This document shows positions 1 through 5,448 of a stretch of 5,448 nt of DNA, piece after piece. Every line of letters starts with the position of its first letter. Within the stretch, counting starts at the first letter, position 1. The stretch spans positions 1-5,448 of the forward strand of contig NKIE01000219.1 of the NCBI GenBank assembly GCA_002256055.1, in the 5' to 3' direction. The stretch is from Pseudomonas sp. PGPPP3 (lineage in GTDB: Bacteria > Pseudomonadota > Gammaproteobacteria > Pseudomonadales > Pseudomonadaceae). The notes beneath the pieces were generated by a model, which was not told the origin of the DNA, ran no database searches, and was given only the letters and a program-made list of their open reading frames with translations. The translations under genes and the position numbers were made by a program.

Positions 1-510
1 GGCCAGGCGCACCAGGCCGCCCTCGACCAAACGCCGAGCCAGCTCACCAGCAGCCCGCGGACTGATGGCATAAACCCCGGAATGGATTTTTACCCCCGCA
101 GGAATGCCCAACACCGGCTGCGCAGCCGCCGCCACCGCACACACATCCCGCGCCGTGCCATCGCCGCCAGCAAACAGCAGCAGCGCCACGCCTTCAGCCT
201 GTAGAGCCAGCACCGCCGCCTGAGTGTCCGCCGCACTGCTGAGGGGTCGCTGTTCAGGCCCCTGCACGCGATAGGCAAAGCCCATATCCGCCAACAAGTC
301 GGCCCCCATGGCGCCGGCAAAGGTGACGAACTGCACGCGCTCGGCTATCGGTAGCAGCGACTCCAGGGCAATTCGCGTGCGCGCCGCCGCTCTAGGTTCG
401 GCCCCCAAAGCCAGGGCCTGGGCCGCCACCCCATCACTGCCCTTGAGGGCTACAGTGCCGCCCAGACCGGCCAGCGGGTTGATGATCAAACCAAGGTGGA
501 AGCGCGACAT
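1..510 (-). CDS. ATP-NAD kinase family protein (N-terminal 170 residues, gene cut by window edge)
   Basis: Members of this family (COG3199, predicted ATP- or polyphosphate-dependent NAD kinases, distinct from classical NadK) are expected to phosphorylate NAD to NADP in the cytoplasm. The 170 visible residues start with MSRFHLGLIINPLAG, where the NPxAG motif (residues 11-15) is the usual N-terminal signature. The nucleotide-binding GGDGT motif lies at residues 115-119, and a GIPAGVKIHSGVYA segment, typical of this branch, at 135-148. The ATG at 510-508 is preceded by a GAGAG ribosome-binding sequence. The 3' part lies left of the window; family members are usually about 340-380 residues, so roughly half is missing. 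The gene is transcribed divergently from the 58-residue hypothetical gene. Family membership is firm. True substrate is not, because AcoX-type proteins share the fold and the enzyme activity cannot be read from the sequence. Confidence 0.9.
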   Translation of the reverse strand, partial: MSRFHLGLIINPLAGLGGTVALKGSDGVAAQALALGAEPRAAARTRIALESLLPIAERVQFVTFAGAMGADLLADMGFAYRVQGPEQRPLSSAADTQAAVLALQAEGVALLLFAGGDGTARDVCAVAAAAQPVLGIPAGVKIHSGVYAISPRAAGELARRLVEGGLVRLA

Positions 511-552
511 ACAACTCTCTCAGCAAGCGGCGCCCCATAACCGGGAGCCGCA

Positions 553-581
553 GATAAATGGGACGCAAAAAGGACCGCCAA
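553..581 (-). promoter_or_regulatory. Weak candidate sigma70-type promoter for the ATP-NAD kinase gene
   Basis: On the minus strand, TTGGCG (581-576) is followed after 17 bases by TTTATC (558-553), matching 4/6 and 3/6 of the sigma70 consensus boxes. Transcription would begin about 36 bases before the ATG at 510. The spacing fits but the match is poor, so this is only a candidate. No better pair was seen for either direction in the 511-678 spacer. Confidence 0.2.
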
Positions 582-678
582 ACCGGCACGACACGCCCAG
601 CGATTCGCCTGAACACTGTCACTGCACCGTCACCTTGATTGGCTACTGTGCAGCAACCCGCCGACAAGGAGACCGACC

Positions 679-855
679 ATGGGCATGCAAAAAACCGCTT
701 CCGCACCGCGCAACAGCACACTCACCCGTCAGGCCCTGCTGGGCGGCGCCTTCATTGATGCTCAGGGTCGCGAAATCCCGATTACCGAGAGCATGATCCA
801 ACGCGCCTGCCGCGACCTTGAGCACCATTGCCAGCCGCTGCGCAAACGCCCCTAA
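679..855 (+). CDS. Small hypothetical protein, 58 residues
   Basis: Function is unknown. The start is well supported: an AAGGAGA ribosome binding site at 666-672 sits 6 bases before the ATG at 679. A second in-frame ATG at 685 lies 12 bases from that site and is less likely. The protein begins MGMQKTAS and ends CQPLRKRP, is short and basic, and has no signal peptide, membrane segment or recognisable metal-binding motif. A central LLGGAFIDAQGREIPITESM stretch (residues 20-39) looks like a compact beta-turn-beta element. It is followed by a probable helix (to about residue 51) containing the only two cysteines. A clear hairpin terminator begins 20 bases after the stop, which supports an independent transcription unit. 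I believe similar short ORFs occur in other pseudomonads, but this is from memory and untested. The upstream promoter was not identified. Confidence 0.8.
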   Translation: MGMQKTASAPRNSTLTRQALLGGAFIDAQGREIPITESMIQRACRDLEHHCQPLRKRP

Positions 856-875
856 GCACAGCGAACGACAGTATC

Positions 876-902
876 AAGCCCGGCGTTTATGCCGGGCTTT
901 TT
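876..902 (+). terminator. Rho-independent terminator, shared end of the 58-residue gene and pdxB
   Basis: AAGCCCGGC (876-884) pairs perfectly with GCCGGGCTT (891-899) around a 6-base GTTTAT loop, and the plus strand continues with T bases to 902. This is a classic intrinsic terminator for the 58-residue gene. The pdxB stop codon (TAA at 903-901 on the minus strand) begins inside the T-run, so pdxB transcripts also form the hairpin. On that strand only two T bases follow the stem, so termination of pdxB here would be weaker. Confidence 0.85.
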
Positions 903-2055
903 ATTGCGTCGGCACCTGCAGACTGGCCCCCAGAGCCTGGATCACTTGCTGCACCGCAGGGGCTGATGCGTTCAGCGCTACACGCAGACCATCGGTTTCA
1001 CGGCGATAAGGGTAGTGCTTGCGCAAGGCATCAAAGGCGCTGCGCCGGCCCGCCGCATCACCGATCAGACTGCGGCGAAAATCCGCATCGTCGCGGCGCG
1101 GGTCATACACGGCACGGCACAGGGTGGCCAGCGCCCAAGCGGGGTCGCAGCTGCCGTCCAGTTGCAGCGTCGGCAGCCAGGGCGCGGGCAGTAACTGGGC
1201 CAATTTGATACTCGCAGGCAGCTGCTGCCAGGCGCAAAAGGCCTGATAGATCTGCGCTGTACCGCGCAACTTACCATCCAGGCTGTAACCGGCGATGTGC
1301 GGCGTGGCGATACGGCACAGGCCAGCCAAGGGCACATCCACCAGCGGCTCTCCCTCCCACACATCCAAGACCACCTGCAGGTCGCAGCGTTGCTGCAGCA
1401 CTTGGTAGAGCGCGGCGTTATCCACCACCGCACCGCGACTGGCATTGATCAGCCAGGCGCCCGGCCGCAGTGCCTGCAGCTGAGCGGTAGTTAATAAGTG
1501 TCGAGTCGCCAGCGGGCCATCCGCCGTCAGCGGCGTGTGCAGGCTGAACACATCGCATTGGCTGAGCAGCGTCTCCAGGCTGACGTAATCGCCGCCCTCG
1601 GCCGCCTGCCGCGGCGGGTCGCAGACCAGCACGCGCCAACCCAACGCACGCATAACCTTGACTAGGCGGCCACCGACCTGACCAGCACCGACCACGCCGT
1701 AAGTCCGCTGCGCCAGATCGGCGCCTTCGCGCTCGGCCAGGGCCAGCAAGCTGCCGAGCACATAATCGACCACACCGCGGGCATTGCAGCCCGGCGCACT
1801 GGCCCAGGCTATGTCCGCCGCGGCAAAGTAATCCAATGCCAAATGGTCAGTGCCAATGGTGCAGGTACCCACAAAACGCACCGGACTGCCTTGCAACAAG
1901 GCTTGATCAACGCGGGTGACCGAGCGCACCAAGAGCACATCGGCATCCGCCACATCGGCGGCCGAGATAGCCCGGCCCGGCAAGCGGCGAATAACACCGT
2001 GCCCGGCAAAAAACTCATCCAACAAGGGAATATTTTCGTCGGCGACAATTCGCAT
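901..2055 (-). CDS. pdxB: Erythronate-4-phosphate dehydrogenase
   Basis: PdxB oxidises 4-phospho-D-erythronate to 2-oxo-3-hydroxy-4-phosphobutanoate, the second step of the DXP-dependent pyridoxal 5'-phosphate pathway, in the cytoplasm. The 384-residue product is the usual length (about 380) and opens [16 protein letters not shown]. It shows [12 protein letters not shown] at residues 61-72, the Rossmann GAGQVG loop at 123-128, and the nucleotide-ribose aspartate D146. The catalytic triad of D-2-hydroxyacid dehydrogenases is present as R207 (NASRG), E236 (DVWEGEP) and H253 (TPHIAGYS). The region after about residue 285 is the PdxB-specific C-terminal dimerisation domain, which separates it from SerA or other family members. 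The ATG at 2055 follows a GGAGG ribosome binding site (2066-2062) by 6 bases. The gene stands alone, divergent from the MATE gene and convergent with the 58-residue gene. It appears intact. Confidence 0.97.
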   Translation of the reverse strand: MRIVADENIPLLDEFFAGHGVIRRLPGRAISAADVADADVLLVRSVTRVDQALLQGSPVRFVGTCTIGTDHLALDYFAAADIAWASAPGCNARGVVDYVLGSLLALAEREGADLAQRTYGVVGAGQVGGRLVKVMRALGWRVLVCDPPRQAAEGGDYVSLETLLSQCDVFSLHTPLTADGPLATRHLLTTAQLQALRPGAWLINASRGAVVDNAALYQVLQQRCDLQVVLDVWEGEPLVDVPLAGLCRIATPHIAGYSLDGKLRGTAQIYQAFCAWQQLPASIKLAQLLPAPWLPTLQLDGSCDPAWALATLCRAVYDPRRDDADFRRSLIGDAAGRRSAFDALRKHYPYRRETDGLRVALNASAPAVQQVIQALGASLQVPTQ

Positions 2056-2081
2056 GGGGGGCCTCCGCTAAACCGGCCGCC

Positions 2082-2087
2082 ATTCTA
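2082..2087 (-). promoter_or_regulatory. Possible -10 box for pdxB
   Basis: The minus strand reads TAGAAT at 2087-2082, a 5/6 match to the sigma70 -10 consensus, placed so that transcription would start about 20 bases before the pdxB ATG and just ahead of its GGAGG site. No convincing -35 hexamer lies 16-18 bases upstream, so it would need an activator or be a chance match. Confidence 0.3.
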
Positions 2088-2100
2088 GAGTCTGTTGCCC

Positions 2101-2131
2101 TTGCATGGCGAGCCGCGTTGCCCATGTGCAA
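2101..2131. repeat. Imperfect inverted repeat in the pdxB/MATE spacer
   Basis: TTGCATGG (2101-2108) and CCATGTGCAA (2122-2131) are reverse complements apart from a two-base insertion in the right arm, separated by 13 bases. The arms lie upstream of the candidate pdxB -10 box and could be a regulator binding site, but this is inference from symmetry only. Confidence 0.35.
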
Positions 2132-2140
2132 ATGCGTCAT

Positions 2141-2154
2141 TCAGGGCGCCCTGA
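2141..2154. repeat. 14-base perfect palindrome in the pdxB/MATE spacer
   Basis: TCAGGGCGCCCTGA is exactly self-complementary with no loop. It lies between the divergent genes, 86 bases from the pdxB start and 71 from the MATE start. Uninterrupted dyads of this kind are typical of dimeric regulator operators, but in GC-rich DNA they also arise by chance. The owner is unknown. Confidence 0.5.
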
Positions 2155-2225
2155 GGCGACACCTCTGGGGTTGTTGCGTGGCCAGGTCGCGATGCAGCGC
2201 GTAGACTGCCTGGCTTGCTGACCAG

Positions 2226-3611
2226 ATGGATAGTTTCATGCCCACCCTCACCCGCCTTGGCCGCCTGCGTATCGAGCTGCGCAGCCTGCTGGGGCTCGCC
2301 GCCCCGATCATGATTGCGCAGCTGGCCAACACGGCAATGGGCTTTGTCGATACGGTCATGGCCGGCCGCGTCAGCCCTCGCGACCTGGCCGCCGTAGCTC
2401 TCGGCAACTCGATCTGGGTGCCGGTTTTTCTGCTGATGACCGGCATCCTGCTGGCGACCACGCCCAAAGTAGCCCAGCGCTTTGGTGGCGGCCTGCATGG
2501 TGAGATCGGCCCACTGGTGCGCCAGGCCTTGTGGCTGGCGCTGCTGGTGGGCTGTGGCGCCGGCCTGCTGCTGTGGAACGCGGAAAGCGTGCTGCACTGG
2601 ATGAACGTCGACCCACAGTTGATCGAGCCGTCGATGGGCTACCTGCGGCCAGTCGCCTGTGGCTTCCCGGCCGTGGCGCTGTACCACGTGCTGCGCTGCT
2701 ACAGCGACGGTCTGGGCCACACCCGGCCAAGCATGATCCTGGGTTTGCTAGGCCTGCTGCTGAATATCCCGCTCAATTACATCTTTATCTACGGCAAGCT
2801 GGGCCTACCGGCCATGGGCGGGGTCGGCTGCGGCTGGGCCACCGGCCTGGTGATGTGGGCAATGTTGCTGGGCATGCTCTGGTGGGTGACCTGGGCACCG
2901 TACTACAAAGCTAACCAACTATTTCAGCGCTTTGACTGGCCTAACTGGGCAATGCTCAAACGCCTGCTCTCGGTCGGCGTACCGATTGGCGTGGCGGTGT
3001 TTGCCGAGGCCAGCATCTTCTCGGTGATTGCTCTGCTGATCGGTGGCTTGGGGGCCAGCGTGGTGGCCGGCCACCAGATCGCCCTCAACTTCAGCTCCAT
3101 GGTGTTCATGATCCCTTATGCCCTCGGCATGGCGGTCACCGTTCGGGTCGGCCAGGCCCTGGGCCGCGGCGAGCCGCGCGAAGCACGCTTTGCCGCTGGC
3201 GTCGGCATGGGCGTTGCGCTGGCCTACGCCTGCGTCTCTGCGAGCGCCATGCTCCTGACCCGCGAACACATCGCTCGCCTCTACACCCCGGATAGCGCAG
3301 TAATCGCCATCGCCACCGGGCTGATTATTTACTCGGCGCTGTTCCAGTTTTCTGATGCGATTCAGGTGACTGCCGCCGGCGCCTTGCGGGGTTACCAGGA
3401 CACGCGGGTGACGATGCTGCTGACCTTGTTTGCCTACTGGGGCATTGGCCTACCCGTGGGCTACTGTCTCGGCTTGACCGACCTCTGGGGCCCAGCCTCG
3501 GGGCCGCGCGGCCTATGGCAGGGGTTGATTGTCGGCTTAACCTGCGCCGCGCTGATGCTCGGCATTCGCCTGATGCGCAGCGCAAAGCGGCGTATTCGCA
3601 TGCAGCCCTGA
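2226..3611 (+). CDS. pmpM: MATE family multidrug efflux pump, PmpM/NorM type
   Basis: This is an inner-membrane cation-coupled exporter of cationic drugs. P. aeruginosa PmpM, which this closely resembles as I remember it, uses protons and handles fluoroquinolones, benzalkonium and ethidium. The 461 residues form twelve hydrophobic segments, roughly at 21-42, 54-77, 97-117, 134-155, 168-190, 201-222, 246-272, 280-305, 322-344, 358-385, 393-415 and 428-450. D42, E261 and D377 correspond to the ion-coupling residues D36, E255 and D371 of Vibrio cholerae NorM with a constant offset of six, so the transport core is intact. The ATG at 2226 has no clear ribosome binding site; an in-frame ATG at 2238 (MPTLTRL) is an alternative that removes only four residues. 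The gene diverges from pdxB and converges on tusA, so it is probably transcribed alone. The symbol is by resemblance; norM-like is equally acceptable. Confidence 0.93.
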   Translation: MDSFMPTLTRLGRLRIELRSLLGLAAPIMIAQLANTAMGFVDTVMAGRVSPRDLAAVALGNSIWVPVFLLMTGILLATTPKVAQRFGGGLHGEIGPLVRQALWLALLVGCGAGLLLWNAESVLHWMNVDPQLIEPSMGYLRPVACGFPAVALYHVLRCYSDGLGHTRPSMILGLLGLLLNIPLNYIFIYGKLGLPAMGGVGCGWATGLVMWAMLLGMLWWVTWAPYYKANQLFQRFDWPNWAMLKRLLSVGVPIGVAVFAEASIFSVIALLIGGLGASVVAGHQIALNFSSMVFMIPYALGMAVTVRVGQALGRGEPREARFAAGVGMGVALAYACVSASAMLLTREHIARLYTPDSAVIAIATGLIIYSALFQFSDAIQVTAAGALRGYQDTRVTMLLTLFAYWGIGLPVGYCLGLTDLWGPASGPRGLWQGLIVGLTCAALMLGIRLMRSAKRRIRMQP

Positions 3612-3619
3612 TGGCTGCC

Positions 3620-3649
3620 GCCAGTACGCCGCACTGAGCGGCGCCTGGC
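3620..3649. other. Strong hairpin between convergent MATE and tusA genes
   Basis: GCCAG plus CGCCGC (3620-3624, 3627-3632) pairs with GCGGCG plus CTGGC (3638-3643, 3645-3649), giving an 11-pair stem broken by a TA/C internal loop and closed by a 5-base ACTGA loop. It starts 9 bases after the MATE stop codon and lies 15 bases beyond the tusA stop. No T-run follows on either strand, so it is not a standard intrinsic terminator. It may protect the 3' ends of both messages or assist termination. Confidence 0.55.
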
Positions 3650-3663
3650 AGACCTCAAGCCAA

Positions 3664-3903
3664 TCAGTCGGTCTTCTTCTTAATCCAGTACAGGTAGGTA
3701 CCCGCCTCGACCTGTTGATCGAGCAGTTCATGGCCGAGAAACAGGCAGAACTTGGGAATGTCGCGGCGGGTCGACGGGTCGGTGGCAATCACCTTGAGCA
3801 AGCCGCCGGCGGGCAGGTCACGCACCTTGTTGTGCAACATCATCACCGGCTCGGGGCAGTTGAGGCCGCTGGCATCAAGAATCGCATCGGGTTGCAAAAG
3901 CAT
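3664..3903 (-). CDS. tusA: Sulfur carrier protein TusA
   Basis: TusA accepts persulfide sulfur from the cysteine desulfurase IscS and passes it through TusBCD and TusE to MnmA for 2-thiolation of U34 in Lys, Glu and Gln tRNAs; TusA-family proteins can also feed molybdenum cofactor synthesis. The 79 residues match the family length. The active cysteine C16 is in the LNCPEPVMM motif, and the [12 protein letters not shown] segment is the conserved second half of TusA proteins. The ATG at 3903 follows a GGAG site by 6 bases. A longer reading from a GTG at 3975 adds 24 residues that do not resemble TusA and lacks such a site, so it was not used. It is the last gene of the minus-strand cluster, 75 bases after the MaoC-like gene. 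Pseudomonads can carry more than one TusA-like gene; which paralogue this is cannot be settled here. Confidence 0.93.
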   Translation of the reverse strand: MLLQPDAILDASGLNCPEPVMMLHNKVRDLPAGGLLKVIATDPSTRRDIPKFCLFLGHELLDQQVEAGTYLYWIKKKTD

Positions 3904-3978
3904 ATAGGGCTCCAAAATCAGGCAGGCATTGTCACCGAAAGCGCCCGCCCGGTCACCCAGGCAACGGCCGGCCACGGA

Positions 3979-4848
3979 TCAGCTGGTCAGGTTTAACGCT
4001 TGCACCGGCCCATGCTGCAGTTGGGCCACCAGCAGAGGCCGCTGAGTATCCGCCGCCAGCAAGCGCCACTGCCGGCAAGCGCCGGCCTGACTGTGCTCCT
4101 GCAACACGTGGCTGCCGAGCAGCAGCGGCGCCTTGAACTGCACATCCAGACGCACCGTTACGGGCAATGCCTGCCCTGCCAGGCTGCGGGCCAGGCTCCA
4201 CATGCCATGGGCAAAGGCTCGCGGAAATCCACAGGCTCTGGCCGCCGGCGCCCACAGATGAATCGGATTGAAATCCGCACTGACGCGGGCAAAGCGCCAA
4301 CCAATATTGACCGGCACAGACCAGGTTGCCGCCGGACAACTCGCCGGCAACAGCGCCCAGTTGGCGCGACCCGGCAAGGCCGCCGGCGCCTGCCCGTTTA
4401 GATAATCACCACGAGCAAGATAGGTACTGATGGCCTGCCAGCACAGAGCCCCGGCATGCCAGATCTCACTGCCAATATCGAACTCCAGCCCCTGCGTCGT
4501 GCGTCGCTCGCCAAGGATGCGACAGCGCAGGTCGACCTTTTGCCCCACCGGCATGGCGTGATAGCGCTGCACATGGTTGCGCACATGCACCAGTCCCATG
4601 GGCTGCACCGGCATCCGCCCATCGCTGACCAGGCGCATGTGCAACGGCATCAGCAACACCTGGGGATACAGCAGCGGTACGCTCTCGGTCTTATCCAGCC
4701 CGCACACACGGCGGTAGGCTGCAATCTTGCGCGGTTCAAAGCTCAGGCTGCGGCACTCGATATGCAACCGCGGCAGATGCTCGCCCGCGCGCAGCCCGCG
4801 CCGCCGAATCAGCAGCAAACGGGCGTAAGTGCCCAGCAACGACGGCAT
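3979..4848 (-). CDS. MaoC-like acyl dehydratase (double hotdog) protein
   Basis: Proteins of this family (COG2030, MaoC/R-specific enoyl hydratase) add or remove water on acyl-CoA or acyl-ACP thioesters. The 289-residue length fits two tandem hotdog domains. The C-terminal one carries the hydratase 2 signature SADFNPIHL at residues 190-198, including the catalytic pair D192 and H197, plus the downstream FAHGM motif at 212-216. The usual SGD is SAD here. The N-terminal half (about 25-145) has no such motif and probably only contributes to substrate binding. The ATG at 4848 has AGGTG 9 bases upstream; a GTG at 4860 with GGGAG 10 bases before it is an alternative adding four residues. The gene lies 53 bases after rlmM and 75 before tusA, all on the minus strand, suggesting co-transcription. 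The substrate is unknown and no fatty-acid gene is nearby. Confidence 0.82.
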   Translation of the reverse strand: MPSLLGTYARLLLIRRRGLRAGEHLPRLHIECRSLSFEPRKIAAYRRVCGLDKTESVPLLYPQVLLMPLHMRLVSDGRMPVQPMGLVHVRNHVQRYHAMPVGQKVDLRCRILGERRTTQGLEFDIGSEIWHAGALCWQAISTYLARGDYLNGQAPAALPGRANWALLPASCPAATWSVPVNIGWRFARVSADFNPIHLWAPAARACGFPRAFAHGMWSLARSLAGQALPVTVRLDVQFKAPLLLGSHVLQEHSQAGACRQWRLLAADTQRPLLVAQLQHGPVQALNLTS

Positions 4849-4901
4849 TTTATTTTTCACCTGAACGTATCTCCCTGTTCCGGTCGTGCTGCAGCGGGCG
4901 A

Positions 4902-5448
4902 CTAACGCTTGTCCAGGCGCCGCAGATAGCAGGTCACTTCTTCCCGATCGTGATAAAGCTGCTTGCAAGCAATCGACACACGAATGCCGCGCGCCGTGAA
5001 GCCATCGGCGATGCGCTCCAGCAGACGCTTTACCTCTGAATAGCGCTGCTTCATCGGCAATTTAAGGTTGACCACTGCTTCGCGGCACAAGCCCTCGCCC
5101 AGCCAGGTTTCCAGCAGAGCCGCGCTGCGTGCCGGCTTTTCGACGATGTCGCAGACCATCCAGTCCACTGGCTTACGCGGCTTGAATGTGAAGCCATCAG
5201 CCTGCAAATGCTCGACCAGGCCCGTGTCCATCAGGCTTTCGGCCATAGGTCCGTTGTCGATGGCGATCACCTGCATGTGCCGGTTAACCAGCTGCCAGGT
5301 CCAGCCACCGGGCGCGGCACCCAGATCGACGGCGGTCATGCCCGCTGCCAGGCGTTCATCCCACTGGTCGCGAGGAATAAATTGATGCCAGGCCTCCAGC
5401 TTGAGGGTGGAGCGGCTGGGTGCCTCACGGGGAAACTTCAGTCGCGGG
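4902..5448 (-). CDS. rlmM: 23S rRNA C2498 2'-O-ribose methyltransferase RlmM (C-terminal 181 residues)
   Basis: RlmM uses S-adenosylmethionine to methylate the ribose of C2498 in 23S rRNA before ribosome assembly. The visible part is the Rossmann methyltransferase domain; the N-terminal THUMP-type RNA-binding region lies right of the window (E. coli RlmM has 366 residues). The fragment begins [18 protein letters not shown] and matches the remembered E. coli protein nearly throughout. It includes the AdoMet loop [13 protein letters not shown] (fragment residues 41-53), the acidic residue in CDIVEKP (D100), the catalytic lysine in NLKLPMK (K129) and the terminal [10 protein letters not shown] block. 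It ends at TAG (4904-4902). It is the upstream member of the rlmM, MaoC-like, tusA series, so the promoter is outside the window. An in-frame ATG at 5339 is internal, since homology continues to the window edge. Confidence 0.95.
   Translation of the reverse strand, partial: PRLKFPREAPSRSTLKLEAWHQFIPRDQWDERLAAGMTAVDLGAAPGGWTWQLVNRHMQVIAIDNGPMAESLMDTGLVEHLQADGFTFKPRKPVDWMVCDIVEKPARSAALLETWLGEGLCREAVVNLKLPMKQRYSEVKRLLERIADGFTARGIRVSIACKQLYHDREEVTCYLRRLDKR

Noticed and set aside
635..649. TTGATT and TACTGT as a promoter for the 58-residue gene
   Set aside because: The two boxes are only 3 bases apart, and no partner box sits at 16-18 bases from either.
308..796. 162-residue open frame on the plus strand spanning the kinase start and the 58-residue gene
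   Set aside because: It is antisense to the kinase N-terminus, crosses the divergent spacer, and overlaps the better-supported small gene in another frame. It has low-complexity composition.
2085..2720. 211-residue open frame on the minus strand overlapping the pdxB/MATE spacer and the MATE gene
   Set aside because: It lies antisense to the well-supported MATE coding frame, its composition is rich in H, Q, A and R as expected for a shadow frame in GC-rich DNA, and it matches no family I know.
3906..3965. Repeated GGTGAC and TGCCTG words between the MaoC-like gene and tusA
   Set aside because: The words are direct copies in mirrored order and cannot form a hairpin; they are short enough to be chance.
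3904..3975. N-terminal extension of TusA from a GTG start at 3975
   Set aside because: The extra 24 residues do not resemble TusA, and the ATG at 3903 has a GGAG site at ideal distance.
4456..4905. 149-residue open frame on the plus strand opposite the MaoC-like gene
   Set aside because: The opposite strand has the catalytic hydratase motif and correct length; this frame is rich in H, Q and A without any recognisable motif.
1..5448. A new defence, secretion or biosynthetic system
   Set aside because: All genes except the 58-residue one belong to known housekeeping or transport families. There are no nuclease, toxin, transposase or repeat-array signals, and the gene order does not form a coherent accessory cluster.

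Overview
The window reads as ordinary chromosomal DNA from a gammaproteobacterium, most likely Pseudomonas in the broad sense. It is GC-rich. The MATE pump and TusA proteins resemble what I remember of their P. aeruginosa counterparts over long stretches. I see no mobile element, tRNA or rRNA gene, CRISPR array or phage gene, and coding density is high. All assignments come from reading the sequence; no database search was run.

Layout. Positions 1-510 (minus) hold the first 170 codons of an ATP-NAD kinase family protein (COG3199 type); the gene runs off the left edge. A 168-base divergent spacer follows, then a 58-residue hypothetical protein on the plus strand (679-855). It has a strong ribosome binding site and is closed by a clear hairpin terminator (876-902). 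The T-run of that terminator overlaps the stop codon of the converging pdxB gene (901-2055, minus; erythronate-4-phosphate dehydrogenase of vitamin B6 synthesis). A 170-base divergent spacer, with a 14-base perfect palindrome, separates pdxB from a PmpM/NorM-type MATE drug efflux gene on the plus strand (2226-3611). That gene converges on a minus-strand cluster of rlmM (4902-5448, 5' end outside the window), a MaoC-like double-hotdog protein (3979-4848) and tusA (3664-3903).

How the genes work together. There is no single pathway here. The minus-strand cluster may be one transcript joining two RNA-modification genes: RlmM methylates 23S rRNA and TusA relays sulfur toward tRNA thiolation. An acyl-hydratase-like protein of unknown substrate sits between them. 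PdxB and the kinase both involve NAD, but nothing in the sequence links them. The window looks mostly like housekeeping DNA. The parts least explained by known families are the 58-residue protein, the MaoC-like gene inside an RNA-modification cluster, and the symmetric elements in the pdxB/MATE spacer. I found no convincing new multi-gene system.
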